Positions 45,323 to 53,077 of a DNA stretch of 64,000 nucleotides are shown here, in pieces (the stretch's first letter is position 1; every line of letters starts with the position of its first letter). A program made the position numbers and the translations under genes. A model generated the notes under the pieces. The model was not told the origin of the DNA. It made no database searches and saw only the letters and a list, made by a program, of their open reading frames with translations. The DNA is from Nitrosomonadales bacterium (lineage in GTDB: Bacteria; Pseudomonadota; Gammaproteobacteria; Burkholderiales; Gallionellaceae), in NCBI GenBank assembly GCA_016235045.1, contig JACRME010000008.1:557759-621758 (forward strand), read 5' to 3'.

Positions 45323-46680
45323 GGCTCGATCACCAGTTCGCCGCGCAAGGTATGCATGGTACCCGACAGGATGCGCACATCGACATAACGGCCCAGCATC
45401 CCGGGCGACCCGGGGAAATTCACCACGCGGTTGTTTTCGGTGCGCCCGGCCAGTTCATTTGCATCCTTGCGCGAGATGTTCTCCACCACCACGCGCTGCA
45501 CGCTCCCCGCCATCGCCGCGCTGACCTGCTGCTCCAGTTCTGCGATCCGCGTTTGCAACCGGCGCAGCCGTTCCATCTTTATTTCATCCGGCGTCTCGTC
45601 CGCCATTTCGGCGGCGGGTGTGCCGGGGCGGGTACTGAAGATGAAACTGAAACTGGCATCGAAACCGACATCGTCGATCAATTTCATCGTCGCCTCGAAA
45701 TCGGCATCGGTCTCGCCGGGAAATCCGACGATGAAATCGGAGGTGATGGAGATATCGGGCCGCGCGGCGCGCAATTTGCGCACGGTGGATTTGTACTCCA
45801 GCGCGGTATAGCCGCGCTTCATCGCCGCCAGGATGCGGTCCGAGCCGGATTGCACCGGCAGATGCAGATGCCCGGCCAGTTTGGGCTCGGTGGCATACAG
45901 GTCGATCAGGCGCTGCGTCATCTCGCGCGGATGCGAGGTGGAGAAGCGCAGGCGCCGCACCTCGGGCTGCGCCGCCACCGCCTGGAGCAGGAACGCGAAG
46001 TCCACCGTGTCGCCGTCGTCGGTGACTCCCCGATAGGCGTTCACGTTCTGGCCCAACAGCGTGATCTCGCCCACGCCCTGCGCGGTCAGGCTTGCCACCT
46101 CGCGCATCACATCGGCGAACGGGCGCGACATCTCCTCGCCGCGCGTGAACGGCACCACACAGTAGGTGCAGTACTTGCTGCAGCCTTCGATGATGGAGAC
46201 ATAAGCCGTGCCGTGGGTGGTTTGCGCCGCCGGCAGATGGTCGAATTTCTCGATCTCGGGGAAGCTGATGTCCACCTGCGGCTTGCCGCTGGCGCGCCGC
46301 GCGGCAATCAACTGCGGCAAACGGTGCAACGTCTGCGGGCCGAACACCATATCCACATACGGCGCGCGCTTGATGATGGTCTCGCCTTCCTGGCTGCCGA
46401 CGCAGCCGCCGACGCCGATCAGCAACCCGGGATTGGCCTGCTTCAGCGCACGCGCCCGCCCCAGATCGGAGAACACCTTGCCTTCCGCCTTTTCCCGGAT
46501 GGAACAGGTGTTGAACAGGATGATGTCCGCCTCCTCCGCCTTGTCGGTCTGAACCATGCCTGCGCAGGCGCGCATCACATCGGCCATCTTGTCCGAGTCG
46601 TACTCGTTCATCTGGCAGCCGTAGGTTTTTATGTAGAGCTTGGTTTGCACGTCGGGTACCAGTTTAGCTGCAAATTTCAC
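45319..46680 (-). CDS. miaB: tRNA-2-methylthio-N6-dimethylallyladenosine synthase
   Basis: The 453-residue product is a radical-SAM enzyme that methylthiolates tRNA position 37. The N-terminal cluster uses Cys in [20 protein letters not shown] and VGGCVGSQ; the radical-SAM cluster is [17 protein letters not shown] domain closes the protein. It is the first gene of miaB-ybeZ-ybeY-corC. Its promoter must lie in the AT-rich gap upstream. Confidence 0.95.
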   Translation of the reverse strand: MKFAAKLVPDVQTKLYIKTYGCQMNEYDSDKMADVMRACAGMVQTDKAEEADIILFNTCSIREKAEGKVFSDLGRARALKQANPGLLIGVGGCVGSQEGETIIKRAPYVDMVFGPQTLHRLPQLIAARRASGKPQVDISFPEIEKFDHLPAAQTTHGTAYVSIIEGCSKYCTYCVVPFTRGEEMSRPFADVMREVASLTAQGVGEITLLGQNVNAYRGVTDDGDTVDFAFLLQAVAAQPEVRRLRFSTSHPREMTQRLIDLYATEPKLAGHLHLPVQSGSDRILAAMKRGYTALEYKSTVRKLRAARPDISITSDFIVGFPGETDADFEATMKLIDDVGFDASFSFIFSTRPGTPAAEMADETPDEIKMERLRRLQTRIAELEQQVSAAMAGSVQRVVVENISRKDANELAGRTENNRVVNFPGSPGMLGRYVDVRILSGTMHTLRGELVIEP

Positions 46681-46702
46681 ACAAATTTCACAATTTATCC
46701 TT

Positions 46703-46725
46703 ATTTTTCTAAGCCTTAGAAAAAT
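46703..46725. promoter_or_regulatory. Perfect palindrome between miaB and the small-protein genes
   Basis: ATTTTTCTAAG, C, CTTAGAAAAAT is a 23-nt perfect palindrome 23 nt above miaB. It lies upstream of both divergent genes, so it could be an operator for either. Confidence 0.5.
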
Positions 46726-46752
46726 TGTGGGAATGTCCTAGAAAAAAACTCA

Positions 46753-46758
46753 TATAAT
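46753..46758 (+). promoter_or_regulatory. -10 box of the first small-protein gene
   Basis: A consensus TATAAT lies about 97 nt upstream of the first small-protein start. No good -35 hexamer is at normal spacing, so an activator or a different sigma factor may be used. Confidence 0.5.
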
Positions 46759-46854
46759 TCGAAAGGCATCAGTCAACTATCTTCATTAGAACATTAACCG
46801 ACTTTTGCCATTATAGATGTCATCTAAAAACTGATTCATCAGGGAGAGAATAAT

Positions 46855-46953
46855 ATGTCCTTCATTTCCGACGTAGCATCCATTGGTACCGCAATATTTT
46901 CCGTGGCTTTTGCCATCTGGATCACCATGCAGTTGTTCAAGAAGGCTGACTAA
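46855..46953 (+). CDS. 32-residue membrane protein, copy 1
   Basis: The ATG at 46855 has AGGGAGAG upstream. The product, 32 residues, starts MSFISDVASIGTAIFSVAF and is one hydrophobic helix (about 7-28) with a polar end (KKAD). It shares 14 of 32 positions with the second copy at 47143. A hairpin follows it. The frame is kept and both genes have their own signals, so it is very likely expressed. It could be a small subunit of a membrane complex, but no partner is shown; the gene before it is miaB on the other strand. Confidence 0.7.
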   Translation: MSFISDVASIGTAIFSVAFAIWITMQLFKKAD

Positions 46954-46963
46954 GCCAGAGACG

Positions 46964-46992
46964 GTGGGAAGCTCGATGCAATAGCTTCCCAC
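46964..46992 (+). terminator. Hairpin after small-protein copy 1
   Basis: A 10-bp stem GTGGGAAGCT / AGCTTCCCAC with a 9-nt loop lies 11 nt past the stop. It has only a weak T-run, so read-through to copy 2 is possible. Confidence 0.55.
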
Positions 46993-47064
46993 TTCCATTC
47001 TGCTCTTGTCCTACCATTTGCCTACGGGATTCCCCGTTGGGCTCTTTGCGTTTGTACAAAAAAC

Positions 47065-47092
47065 TTGTCTAAAAAATTAACTGTGCTACGAT
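47065..47092 (+). promoter_or_regulatory. Likely sigma-70 promoter of the second small-protein gene
   Basis: TTGTCT and TACGAT are spaced by 16 nt; the transcript start would be about 45 nt before the ATG at 47143. Confidence 0.5.
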
Positions 47093-47142
47093 TCGAATAC
47101 CGGTTTCGTTGGTGTGTTTAATTCTTTTGAGAGGAGCAGAAA

Positions 47143-47241
47143 ATGTCATTCGTCGCAGATATCGCAGCAATCGGCTCAATGATCATGGTAACTATCTTTT
47201 CGTTGTGGATGCTGAAGCAGCTCTTTTCCAGCAACGACTAA
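47143..47241 (+). CDS. 32-residue membrane protein, copy 2
   Basis: The ATG at 47143 is preceded by GAGAGGAG. The 32-residue product starts MSFVADIAAIGSMIMVTIFS and ends LWMLKQLFSSND. It has the same length and layout as copy 1: MSF..D.A.IG..I at the start, W in the middle, QLF and a final Asp. One membrane helix is expected. A strong terminator follows 24 nt later, so it ends its own short transcript. I do not recognise the family; it is not CydX-like by eye. Confidence 0.75.
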   Translation: MSFVADIAAIGSMIMVTIFSLWMLKQLFSSND

Positions 47242-47265
47242 TTCATTGGTTACATTGCACCAAAC

Positions 47266-47302
47266 AAAAAACTCCAGCTTTCGCTGGAGTTTTTTTGTTT
47301 GG
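47266..47302 (+). terminator. Strong Rho-independent terminator after small-protein copy 2
   Basis: A stem AAAAAACTCCAGC / GCTGGAGTTTTTTT with a TTTC loop and T-run lies 25-60 nt after the stop. Confidence 0.9.
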
Positions 47303-47339
47303 CTTCGAACTCTGCCACTCTTATACCCCCAAGCCCTCC

Positions 47340-48506
47340 TTAATTCTTTAGCCGCTCAAGCTGCTCACGAACCCCCGAAAAGATGCGGTCTGCCACTTCA
47401 GCAGGAAAATCCGTCCCAAGTAGCCCTTCCACCTGGCTGATGACCGCCGGCGTCTTGTCGATGATCATCTGGGTCACATCCTCAAAATCGGTGCCGATAG
47501 CGTTGTCCTTTGCCACTTCATTCCAGTGCTTCCTTCGAATCTCGGAAATCTTGTAATGAGTGTTTTTGGCGTGCAGCGCCATGGCCAGCTTGACCTTCTG
47601 CCACTGGGATTGGTTTGCGCCGGTGCCGATCACCGGCCAAGCCGACATGACATCGTAAAGCGGAGTAAGCCAAAAGCGGTCCTTCGGCCCAATCGAGATG
47701 CTGAAGTTCTTGGCGTGGCCGTCCGGTGCCGCCAGCACCCAAAACAATAGCTGCGCCATCAGGAATCTCTTGCGATCAGCCGCCGCATTCACGCTGCCGC
47801 GCAGCTTGTCGAGGATGTATGCCATGCCAGGCCCGCCGTGGCTTTCGTACTTTTGGTTTGATGAGATTCCCGCGACCTGGCAGAAATCTTCCTGCGGCAG
47901 ACGGATCCACCACCCGTTTTCGAACTTTCGGTCGAAGCGCTCTACAACCAGCGCCTTGTGGCGGCCAAAGTGACCGATTCCACACGTTGGCACCACCAGT
48001 CCATATGCTCGAAGAATCTGGGCACAGAGCCACTCGTTTTCCACCGAGGTGGAAAAATCAGCCTGCATATTCCCCACCCTGCCGAGCGGAAGCTTGAAGA
48101 TGTGGGTGGTCGGCGTTGTTCCGTGCGGTCTGCACCACTGACCGTCATGTAACAGCAGAGCTGTCTTCTCCTGCGCACCCGCAATGGAAATGCGCAATTC
48201 GTCTTCCTCATTCATGCCGATGCTGCGACTGACAGCCGCATCAAGGATGTTCTCCACACCCCGTTCAGTAAGCGGCTCGGCATTCACCGTCCTGACTTCC
48301 GGCGCCGGATTCCCTGCGGGCAGCAGCTGTAATGCCCCCACGCAGTCACGCCCGATCTTTTCCAGCAATTGAAATGCCTTGGGGGAACTGGCGCCAAATT
48401 TCGACGCCACTCGGCGGCGGATATCCGCACTATCCGGCAACAGATTGTCGAAATAAAACTCGACCACTTCCCCCGCAAATGGAGTCTCGCCATTGGACAA
48501 TGGCAT
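47340..48506 (-). pseudogene. hipA: hipA-like kinase, N-terminus lost, hipB absent
   Basis: The open frame from ATG 48506 gives 388 residues of HipA kinase (normally about 440). The P-loop SIAGAQEKTALL, catalytic APDGHAKNFSI and metal-binding LTPLYDVMSAWP are intact, as are FDNLLPDS and RLPQEDFCQVAG. But homology continues upstream of the ATG without a start (FAYAASWLANDYARSISLS) and then meets an in-frame TAA at about 48578, so some 25 N-terminal residues are missing. No ribosome-binding site precedes the ATG. hipB, normally just upstream, is not present; the promoter region follows instead. HipA phosphorylates GltX to cause dormancy; this copy is probably inactive or unregulated. Confidence 0.75.
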
Positions 48507-48572
48507 CGAGAGAGATATGGACCGGGCATAGTCGTTCGCCAGCCAGGAGGCGGCATAAGCAAACGAGGAAGA

Positions 48573-48624
48573 TATTCTTTATCGCGAATAATTTTGATTT
48601 ATTCGCAAAAGCGAATATTGTCAA
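48573..48624 (-). promoter_or_regulatory. HipB-type operators and -35 box in front of truncated hipA
   Basis: Two TATTC-N8-GAATA sites, at 48573-48590 and 48600-48617, copy the TATCC-N8-GGATA layout of E. coli HipB operators. TTGACA (48619-48624, minus strand) is a perfect -35 box, and the second site lies in the spacer before the -10 region. The lower site ends only 67 nt from the truncated hipA start. Confidence 0.65.
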
Positions 48625-48748
48625 GTTATGCTTGATAAGTTATATATCCACGAAATCGTGGCCGGAAGCACAGCATGGCTATTTGAATAAGGACTCATCG
48701 GGCCAAATCCAATTTGGATTGCCGGTCTTCATGACAACCAGCCTGCCC
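48625..48748. other. Short intergenic region, no hipB gene
   Basis: Only 124 nt lie between the -35 box and repeat copy B. They are AT-rich and hold no complete small reading frame with a start signal. hipB needs about 200-270 nt, so it is not here. Confidence 0.6.
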
Positions 48749-48814
48749 GTAGGAGCGCAACTTGTTGCGCGATAAGGTTTATGCGGAAAATCGCCCGGCT
48801 TGCCGGGCTCCTAC
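48749..48814 (+). repeat. BIME-like palindromic repeat, copy B
   Basis: GTAGGAGCGCAACTTGTTGC begins a hairpin; GCCCGGCTTGCCGGGC forms the second, and CTCCTAC ends it. Very similar to copy C at 58590-58655, including flanks CAGCC...CTACAAAAACTGCC. Confidence 0.85.
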
Positions 48815-48865
48815 AAAAACTGCCTATGAAATATCCGGGCTGGATAAGGATGACACTGAGTAGCG

Positions 48866-48903
48866 ACAAAGAAAAAAGCCAGTTCGGATGAACTGGCTTT
48901 TTC
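48866..48903 (-). terminator. Terminator after tRNA-Met
   Basis: On the minus strand, AAAAAGCCAGTTC pairs with GAACTGGCTTTTTT, and is followed by a T-rich run. It lies a few bases downstream of the tRNA 3' end. Confidence 0.85.
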
Positions 48904-48909
48904 GTGTCC

Positions 48910-48986
48910 TGGTGGTGATAGGTGGACTTGAACCACCGACCCCAGCATTATGAGTGCTGTGCTCTAACCAACTGAGCTATATCACC
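48910..48986 (-). tRNA. tRNA-Met (CAT), elongator type
   Basis: The 77-nt minus-strand gene folds as a cloverleaf: acceptor GGTGATA / TATCACC, D-arm with AGCTCAGTTGGTTAGAGC, anticodon loop CTCATAA, T-loop GGTTCAAGTCC, and an encoded CCA end. The first pair G-C and the lack of initiator features make it an elongator Met tRNA. A terminator follows. It is a possible integration site but no integrase is near. Confidence 0.95.
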
Positions 48987-49067
48987 GAAATCTTGAGCTT
49001 TCGACCGCGATTGCCCGGCTGCGCTCTTCAAAGAAGGGCGGCATTTTGCTGATTTAGCCCCCTCGTG

Positions 49068-49820
49068 TCAATTGCTGCATGCGGATACTTTAAATTCGCT
49101 TTCGGGGAACCCCTTCTGCAGGGTATTCAGTTTGTCCGCCATTCCGGCGTCCAGCCCTTTCATGACGAACACGGTCAGCTTCAGCTTGCTCTTGCGGATG
49201 CCCAGTTTGACCGGCTCCACTTCCTTGGCTTTCAGGCTGGCCAGGAATTTCTGGGCGGCTTCGTTGCTCTTGAATACGCCCAGCGAAATGGCGTTCAGCC
49301 AACGCCCCTTTTCCTGCACCACAAAGTAGTCTTTCACGCCGAGCTGTTTCAGTTGCGCGATCTTCTTCTCAACCTGGGAGTGCTTCTTCATCGGCGGGAT
49401 GTATACCCAGTAGCCGTGATCCAGTTCCACGCTACGCTGCGTCAACTTGTCGCCCAGCTTCAGGGTGTCCAATTCCTGTTGCGCGCGCAGCAGGTCGTCG
49501 CCGGAGAATTCGCCCCATTCCGCGCAATTCGCAACCATCGCCGATGCCTCGGCCGCAACAGGCGTCGAGTCCGCGGCAACGGCGCTGGCAACTGCCGGCG
49601 CCGAGGCGCCTGCAACCGGCGACAGCGCCAGTGGCACTCCCGACGCAGCAGGCGACGGCGCCGAAGCGGGCTGCAACGCCAGCAATTTGATCTTGTCCGC
49701 GTTCAGCGCCGGTTGCACCGTTACCGCATCGGCATCGACGGTCAGCAGGCTGCCCCAGCGCATCCAGCCGAATAACGCCAGATTGGCCAGCAACAACAAT
49801 CCCACGATCCACTTCGTCAT
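49068..49820 (-). CDS. SPOR-domain membrane protein
   Basis: The 250-residue product begins with one membrane helix (IVGLLLLANLALFGWM), then an Ala/Ser/Pro linker (about 50-95) and a C-terminal SPOR domain (about 150-235: GYWVYIPPMKKHSQVEKKIAQL, AISLGVFKSNEAAQKFLASL). SPOR domains bind denuded peptidoglycan glycans at septa. It overlaps coaX by 4 nt, as often in betaproteobacteria. Confidence 0.85.
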   Translation of the reverse strand: MTKWIVGLLLLANLALFGWMRWGSLLTVDADAVTVQPALNADKIKLLALQPASAPSPAASGVPLALSPVAGASAPAVASAVAADSTPVAAEASAMVANCAEWGEFSGDDLLRAQQELDTLKLGDKLTQRSVELDHGYWVYIPPMKKHSQVEKKIAQLKQLGVKDYFVVQEKGRWLNAISLGVFKSNEAAQKFLASLKAKEVEPVKLGIRKSKLKLTVFVMKGLDAGMADKLNTLQKGFPESEFKVSACSN

Positions 49821-50539
49821 GCTTTCGACTCTCCCATGATCTGCAGCCCTTTTAACACCAGGTTATCCACCCGCTCCAGCGGCAAATCGAGATGCGGCTG
49901 GACTACGCCTGCCGCACCGCCGCCCAGCAGGCAACGCACTGCCCCGCAACGCGCCTGCAACAAATCGAACTGATGCCGGATCGCCCCCAGCGTGGCGCGC
50001 AGCATCCCGCTGTGGATGGCATCGGCGGTATTGCGCGGAAAGTCCTGCAGCGAACCCTGCTCCGCCACCAGTTGCGCCGCGTTCGTCGCCAGGCTGTGTT
50101 GCATCAGGCTCACGCCGGGCACGATCAGTCCGCCCAGGAACTCCCCTTGCTCCGAAAGCGCGTCGATGGTTGTCGCAGTTCCGCAATTCACCACCAGGCT
50201 GGCGCCCTGCACATGTTTCCAGGCTGCGATCAGCGCCGCCCAGCGGTCGCTGCCCAGGCGTTCCGGCTGCTGGTAGCCGTTGCGCACCCCGCACTGCTCT
50301 GCCCGCGCCGCCACAAACTCGGGGGAACAAGTCCACACGGCACAGACCGCGCGCAAACGCTGGGTCATTGCCTCGCCCGCCACATTGGAGGCGAGGATGC
50401 GCGACGGCGCGGGCAATCCGGCGAAGGCATGCTGCAGGGCGATCCATTCGGTGTTGCCCACCACGCCCTGCCGCGCCCACACCCCGTTTTGCACCAGCGC
50501 CCACTTGCAGCGGCTATTCCCCACGTCCAGCAGTAGCAT
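49817..50539 (-). CDS. coaX: Type III pantothenate kinase
   Basis: The 240-residue product begins coenzyme A synthesis by phosphorylating pantothenate. MLLLDVGNSRCKWALV carries the phosphate motif DxGNS; VVNCGTATTIDAL and FLGGLIVPGVSLM are the second and third. CoaX is insensitive to feedback by CoA. It starts right after birA ends (TAG-ATG). Confidence 0.92.
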   Translation of the reverse strand: MLLLDVGNSRCKWALVQNGVWARQGVVGNTEWIALQHAFAGLPAPSRILASNVAGEAMTQRLRAVCAVWTCSPEFVAARAEQCGVRNGYQQPERLGSDRWAALIAAWKHVQGASLVVNCGTATTIDALSEQGEFLGGLIVPGVSLMQHSLATNAAQLVAEQGSLQDFPRNTADAIHSGMLRATLGAIRHQFDLLQARCGAVRCLLGGGAAGVVQPHLDLPLERVDNLVLKGLQIMGESKA

Positions 50540-51532
50540 CTAAGCGCTCCTCAGGCTGACTTCGCCCGCATTGAATATCCGTTCGCCCTGCGCCGTTGCC
50601 AAGCGCAGCGCGCCGTCATCCGTCACTCCCAGCGCCATGCCGGAAATATGCGCGCCGTCGGGCAGCAGCAGTTTCACCGGGCGCTGCTGAAACACGTGGC
50701 GGCTTTCCCACTCCACGCGCATAGGCGCAAAACCGCGTCGGCCGAATTCGCGCAGCAGCGCAGCCAGGTGTTTCAATAATACTGCAAGCACAAGATTGCG
50801 TTCCGGCAGCGGCCTGTCCAGCGCTGCCAGGTCGCTCGCCTCCTGGTCGATGCGCTCGCGCAACGCCTCCGGCAGCGACAGGTTGAAGCCGATGCCGATC
50901 ACCACCGCGCTGGGGCCGAGCATGTCGCCCTGAGCTTCCAGCAAAATCCCGGCCAATTTGCCGCCCTTCAATAAGACATCGTTCGGCCACTTCAGCCCCG
51001 CGCCCGGCACACCGAGCTCGTCCAGCGCGCGCATCATGGCAATCCCCACCGCCAGGCTCAAACCGGATAACGCCGCCAGCCCGCTGTCGAAACGCCACAG
51101 CACGGAAAACGTCAGCGCGTCCCCCAGGCCGGAATGCCATGTCTTGCCCAGGCGCCCGCGCCCGGCATTCTGCCACTCCACCGCCAGCACCGTACCGCTG
51201 ACCGCGCCCTGCGTGGCGCGCTGCAACAACAGCGCGTTGCTGGAAGCGGCGTGATCGAGCAGTTCGATATGCAGTTCGCCGCGCGCCGATCCCAGTGCGG
51301 CAAAGATCGACTCGGCATCCAGCCACTGCAGCGGGCGCGCCAGACGGTAACCGCGGCCGCGCACGCTATACAGGGTCAGCCCGAAACTTTCGACATCCTG
51401 CAATGCGTTGTTCACCGTGGCGCGCGTCACGCCAAATCGTTGCGCCAGCACCTGGCCGGAATGAAACTCGCCGTCGGCCAACAGGCGCAACAATTCGAAG
51501 GTCAACGGTTTGAACGCCGCCGCTGCGCTCAT
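50540..51532 (-). CDS. birA: Biotin ligase / repressor BirA
   Basis: The 330-residue product has an N-terminal winged helix (LLADGEFHSGQVLAQRFGVTRATVNNAL), so it may also repress biotin genes. The ligase domain has GRGRLGKTWHS (biotinoyl-AMP loop) and GLKWPNDVLLKGGKLAGIL with the catalytic Lys, then GIGFNLS. It attaches biotin to acetyl-CoA carboxylase. It overlaps the patatin-like gene by 4 nt upstream and touches coaX. Confidence 0.93.
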   Translation of the reverse strand: MSAAAAFKPLTFELLRLLADGEFHSGQVLAQRFGVTRATVNNALQDVESFGLTLYSVRGRGYRLARPLQWLDAESIFAALGSARGELHIELLDHAASSNALLLQRATQGAVSGTVLAVEWQNAGRGRLGKTWHSGLGDALTFSVLWRFDSGLAALSGLSLAVGIAMMRALDELGVPGAGLKWPNDVLLKGGKLAGILLEAQGDMLGPSAVVIGIGFNLSLPEALRERIDQEASDLAALDRPLPERNLVLAVLLKHLAALLREFGRRGFAPMRVEWESRHVFQQRPVKLLLPDGAHISGMALGVTDDGALRLATAQGERIFNAGEVSLRSA

Positions 51533-52704
51533 TGCGGCATGTCGCTTTCGGGAGTCGCAATTTCGTAGCCGAGGAATGCCAGAATTTCGTCGCGGCGTTT
51601 CAAGGTGTCCTGGTAACCCAGATCGATCAGCGCGCGGCAATAATGCCTGTCGAACAGCAGGTAGCTCACCAGATTCGCGCCGCTGCTGCGCATCACGCCG
51701 GCCACGCGCAACAACAGGCGGATGGTCCAGGGCAGCCGCTCGATATGCCGCTCCGCGACTTTCTCCAGAGGCTGGCTGGGCGTGATGACCAGAACGTCGA
51801 TGTGGCGCATATCGGTGGACGAGCGCAATGCTTCCGGAATCAGGCTGACGGTCTTGTTGATGCGCTGCAAGCGCTCCAGGTCGACTTCCAGCCCGTCGAG
51901 AAAGATACTGTCCAGCGCATGCCCGGCAATCTGCGCCAGCGTCGGGTAGGTATCCATCCGGTTGCGCCGCACTTCCTCGTCTTCGACATGCCAGGCGCCC
52001 ATCAACATCACCCTGTCGGCGCCCAGATGCAGCGCGGAACTGATCGGTGCGATCTGGCGCATGGAACCGTCGCCGAAATATTCGCGGTGGATATGCACGG
52101 CGGGAAACAGGAAAGGGATGGCCGAAGACGCCATCAGGTGCTCGATGCCGATCTTGGCCTCCATGCCCAGGCGGCGCGTGCGCTTCCACGGTTTCAGCCC
52201 GGGGACGCCCTGATAGAACGTGACCGAATGCCCGGAACCGTAGCCCGAAGCTGTGATGCTCAGGGCATGCAATGCGCCCGCATCGATGTTCTCCTGGATT
52301 TTCTCGCACGGCAGCGCCTGTTCCAGAAAAGTGGCCAGCGGAGAATTGTCCAGCAGTGAAATGCGGTTCATGCGGTTGACACCGATCACGCTCAGCACCA
52401 ACCCCGACAGCCAGCGCGCGCTATTGGAAAGAACGCCCAGCACATCGGAACGGTAGATGTCGCTCACGTGCGAGTTGGTCCAGATGCCGAGCAGGTATTT
52501 CACGCCCTTGCGGAAATGTTGCGCATTCACTGCCAGCGTCACCGCGTTCATCGCGCCGGCCGAGGTGCCGCAGATCACCTGGAACGGGGAATGCACCCGG
52601 CGCGGCAGGAATTCGGCGATCGCCTTGAGCACGCCGACCTGATAGGCCGCGCGCGCGCCGCCGCCGGTGAGGATGAGTCCGATTTTTTGCGGGGTCTGGC
52701 TCAT
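51529..52704 (-). CDS. Patatin-like phospholipase
   Basis: The 391-residue product has the oxyanion motif LTGGGARAAYQVGVL, the nucleophile GTSAG (Ser in CGTSAGAM) and the catalytic DGSMRQ. It is likely a lipid acyl hydrolase on the inner face of the membrane. It overlaps birA by 4 nt and follows a small coiled-coil-like gene. Confidence 0.9.
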   Translation of the reverse strand: MSQTPQKIGLILTGGGARAAYQVGVLKAIAEFLPRRVHSPFQVICGTSAGAMNAVTLAVNAQHFRKGVKYLLGIWTNSHVSDIYRSDVLGVLSNSARWLSGLVLSVIGVNRMNRISLLDNSPLATFLEQALPCEKIQENIDAGALHALSITASGYGSGHSVTFYQGVPGLKPWKRTRRLGMEAKIGIEHLMASSAIPFLFPAVHIHREYFGDGSMRQIAPISSALHLGADRVMLMGAWHVEDEEVRRNRMDTYPTLAQIAGHALDSIFLDGLEVDLERLQRINKTVSLIPEALRSSTDMRHIDVLVITPSQPLEKVAERHIERLPWTIRLLLRVAGVMRSSGANLVSYLLFDRHYCRALIDLGYQDTLKRRDEILAFLGYEIATPESDMPQ

Positions 52705-52716
52705 GCTCGCCCGGAA

Positions 52717-52956
52717 CTAAGATTCGTCCGGTTCCGCAAGAACCGATTCCAGCGCGTCCTTCAGCGTCTCTTCGGGCAGCGAGTTCAACATCTCGGACAA
52801 CATCTCCGCCGCCTCGACCACGCTGTCGGGCAGGCTCTTTGCGTCGGTATTCGCCACCAGCACGGCCGCCGCCCCCACCACCTTGAGCAGGCGCGCGCGC
52901 TCGTTCATCAGCATCTCGATTTCCTGGCTGAGTAATTCGACTTCATGCTTGTTCAA
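52717..52956 (-). CDS. Small helical protein, TTG start
   Basis: AGGAGG lies 5 nt before a TTG at 52956, which gives a 79-residue product (KHEVELLSQEIEMLMNERAR...). No ATG is better placed; a GTG at 52986 has no site. It is a heptad-like helix, then VVGAAAVLVANTD, then an acidic end (LPEETLKDALESVLAEPDES). It resembles short coiled-coil regulators but I do not know the family. It is 12 nt before the patatin gene. Confidence 0.65.
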   Translation of the reverse strand: MNKHEVELLSQEIEMLMNERARLLKVVGAAAVLVANTDAKSLPDSVVEAAEMLSEMLNSLPEETLKDALESVLAEPDES

Positions 52957-53077
52957 TGCTGCCTCCTGGTTGTATCCATGAATCACCCCTGTTGCATCGA
53001 ATTAGAACCTGCTCCGATTATAACTTAGCGCCCCTGTCGCCCTGAAGGATATCCCGCCCGACTGCGGGCCGCGAATT

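Noticed and set aside
46786..46998. 70-residue minus-strand frame across small-protein copy 1
   Set aside because: It covers the terminator hairpin and has no ribosome-binding site; the plus-strand 32-residue frame has one and has a paralogue.
48910..48986. tRNA-Met as the site of an integrated element
   Set aside because: The tRNA is complete with its terminator, but there is no integrase or duplicated tRNA end in the flanking DNA I could see.
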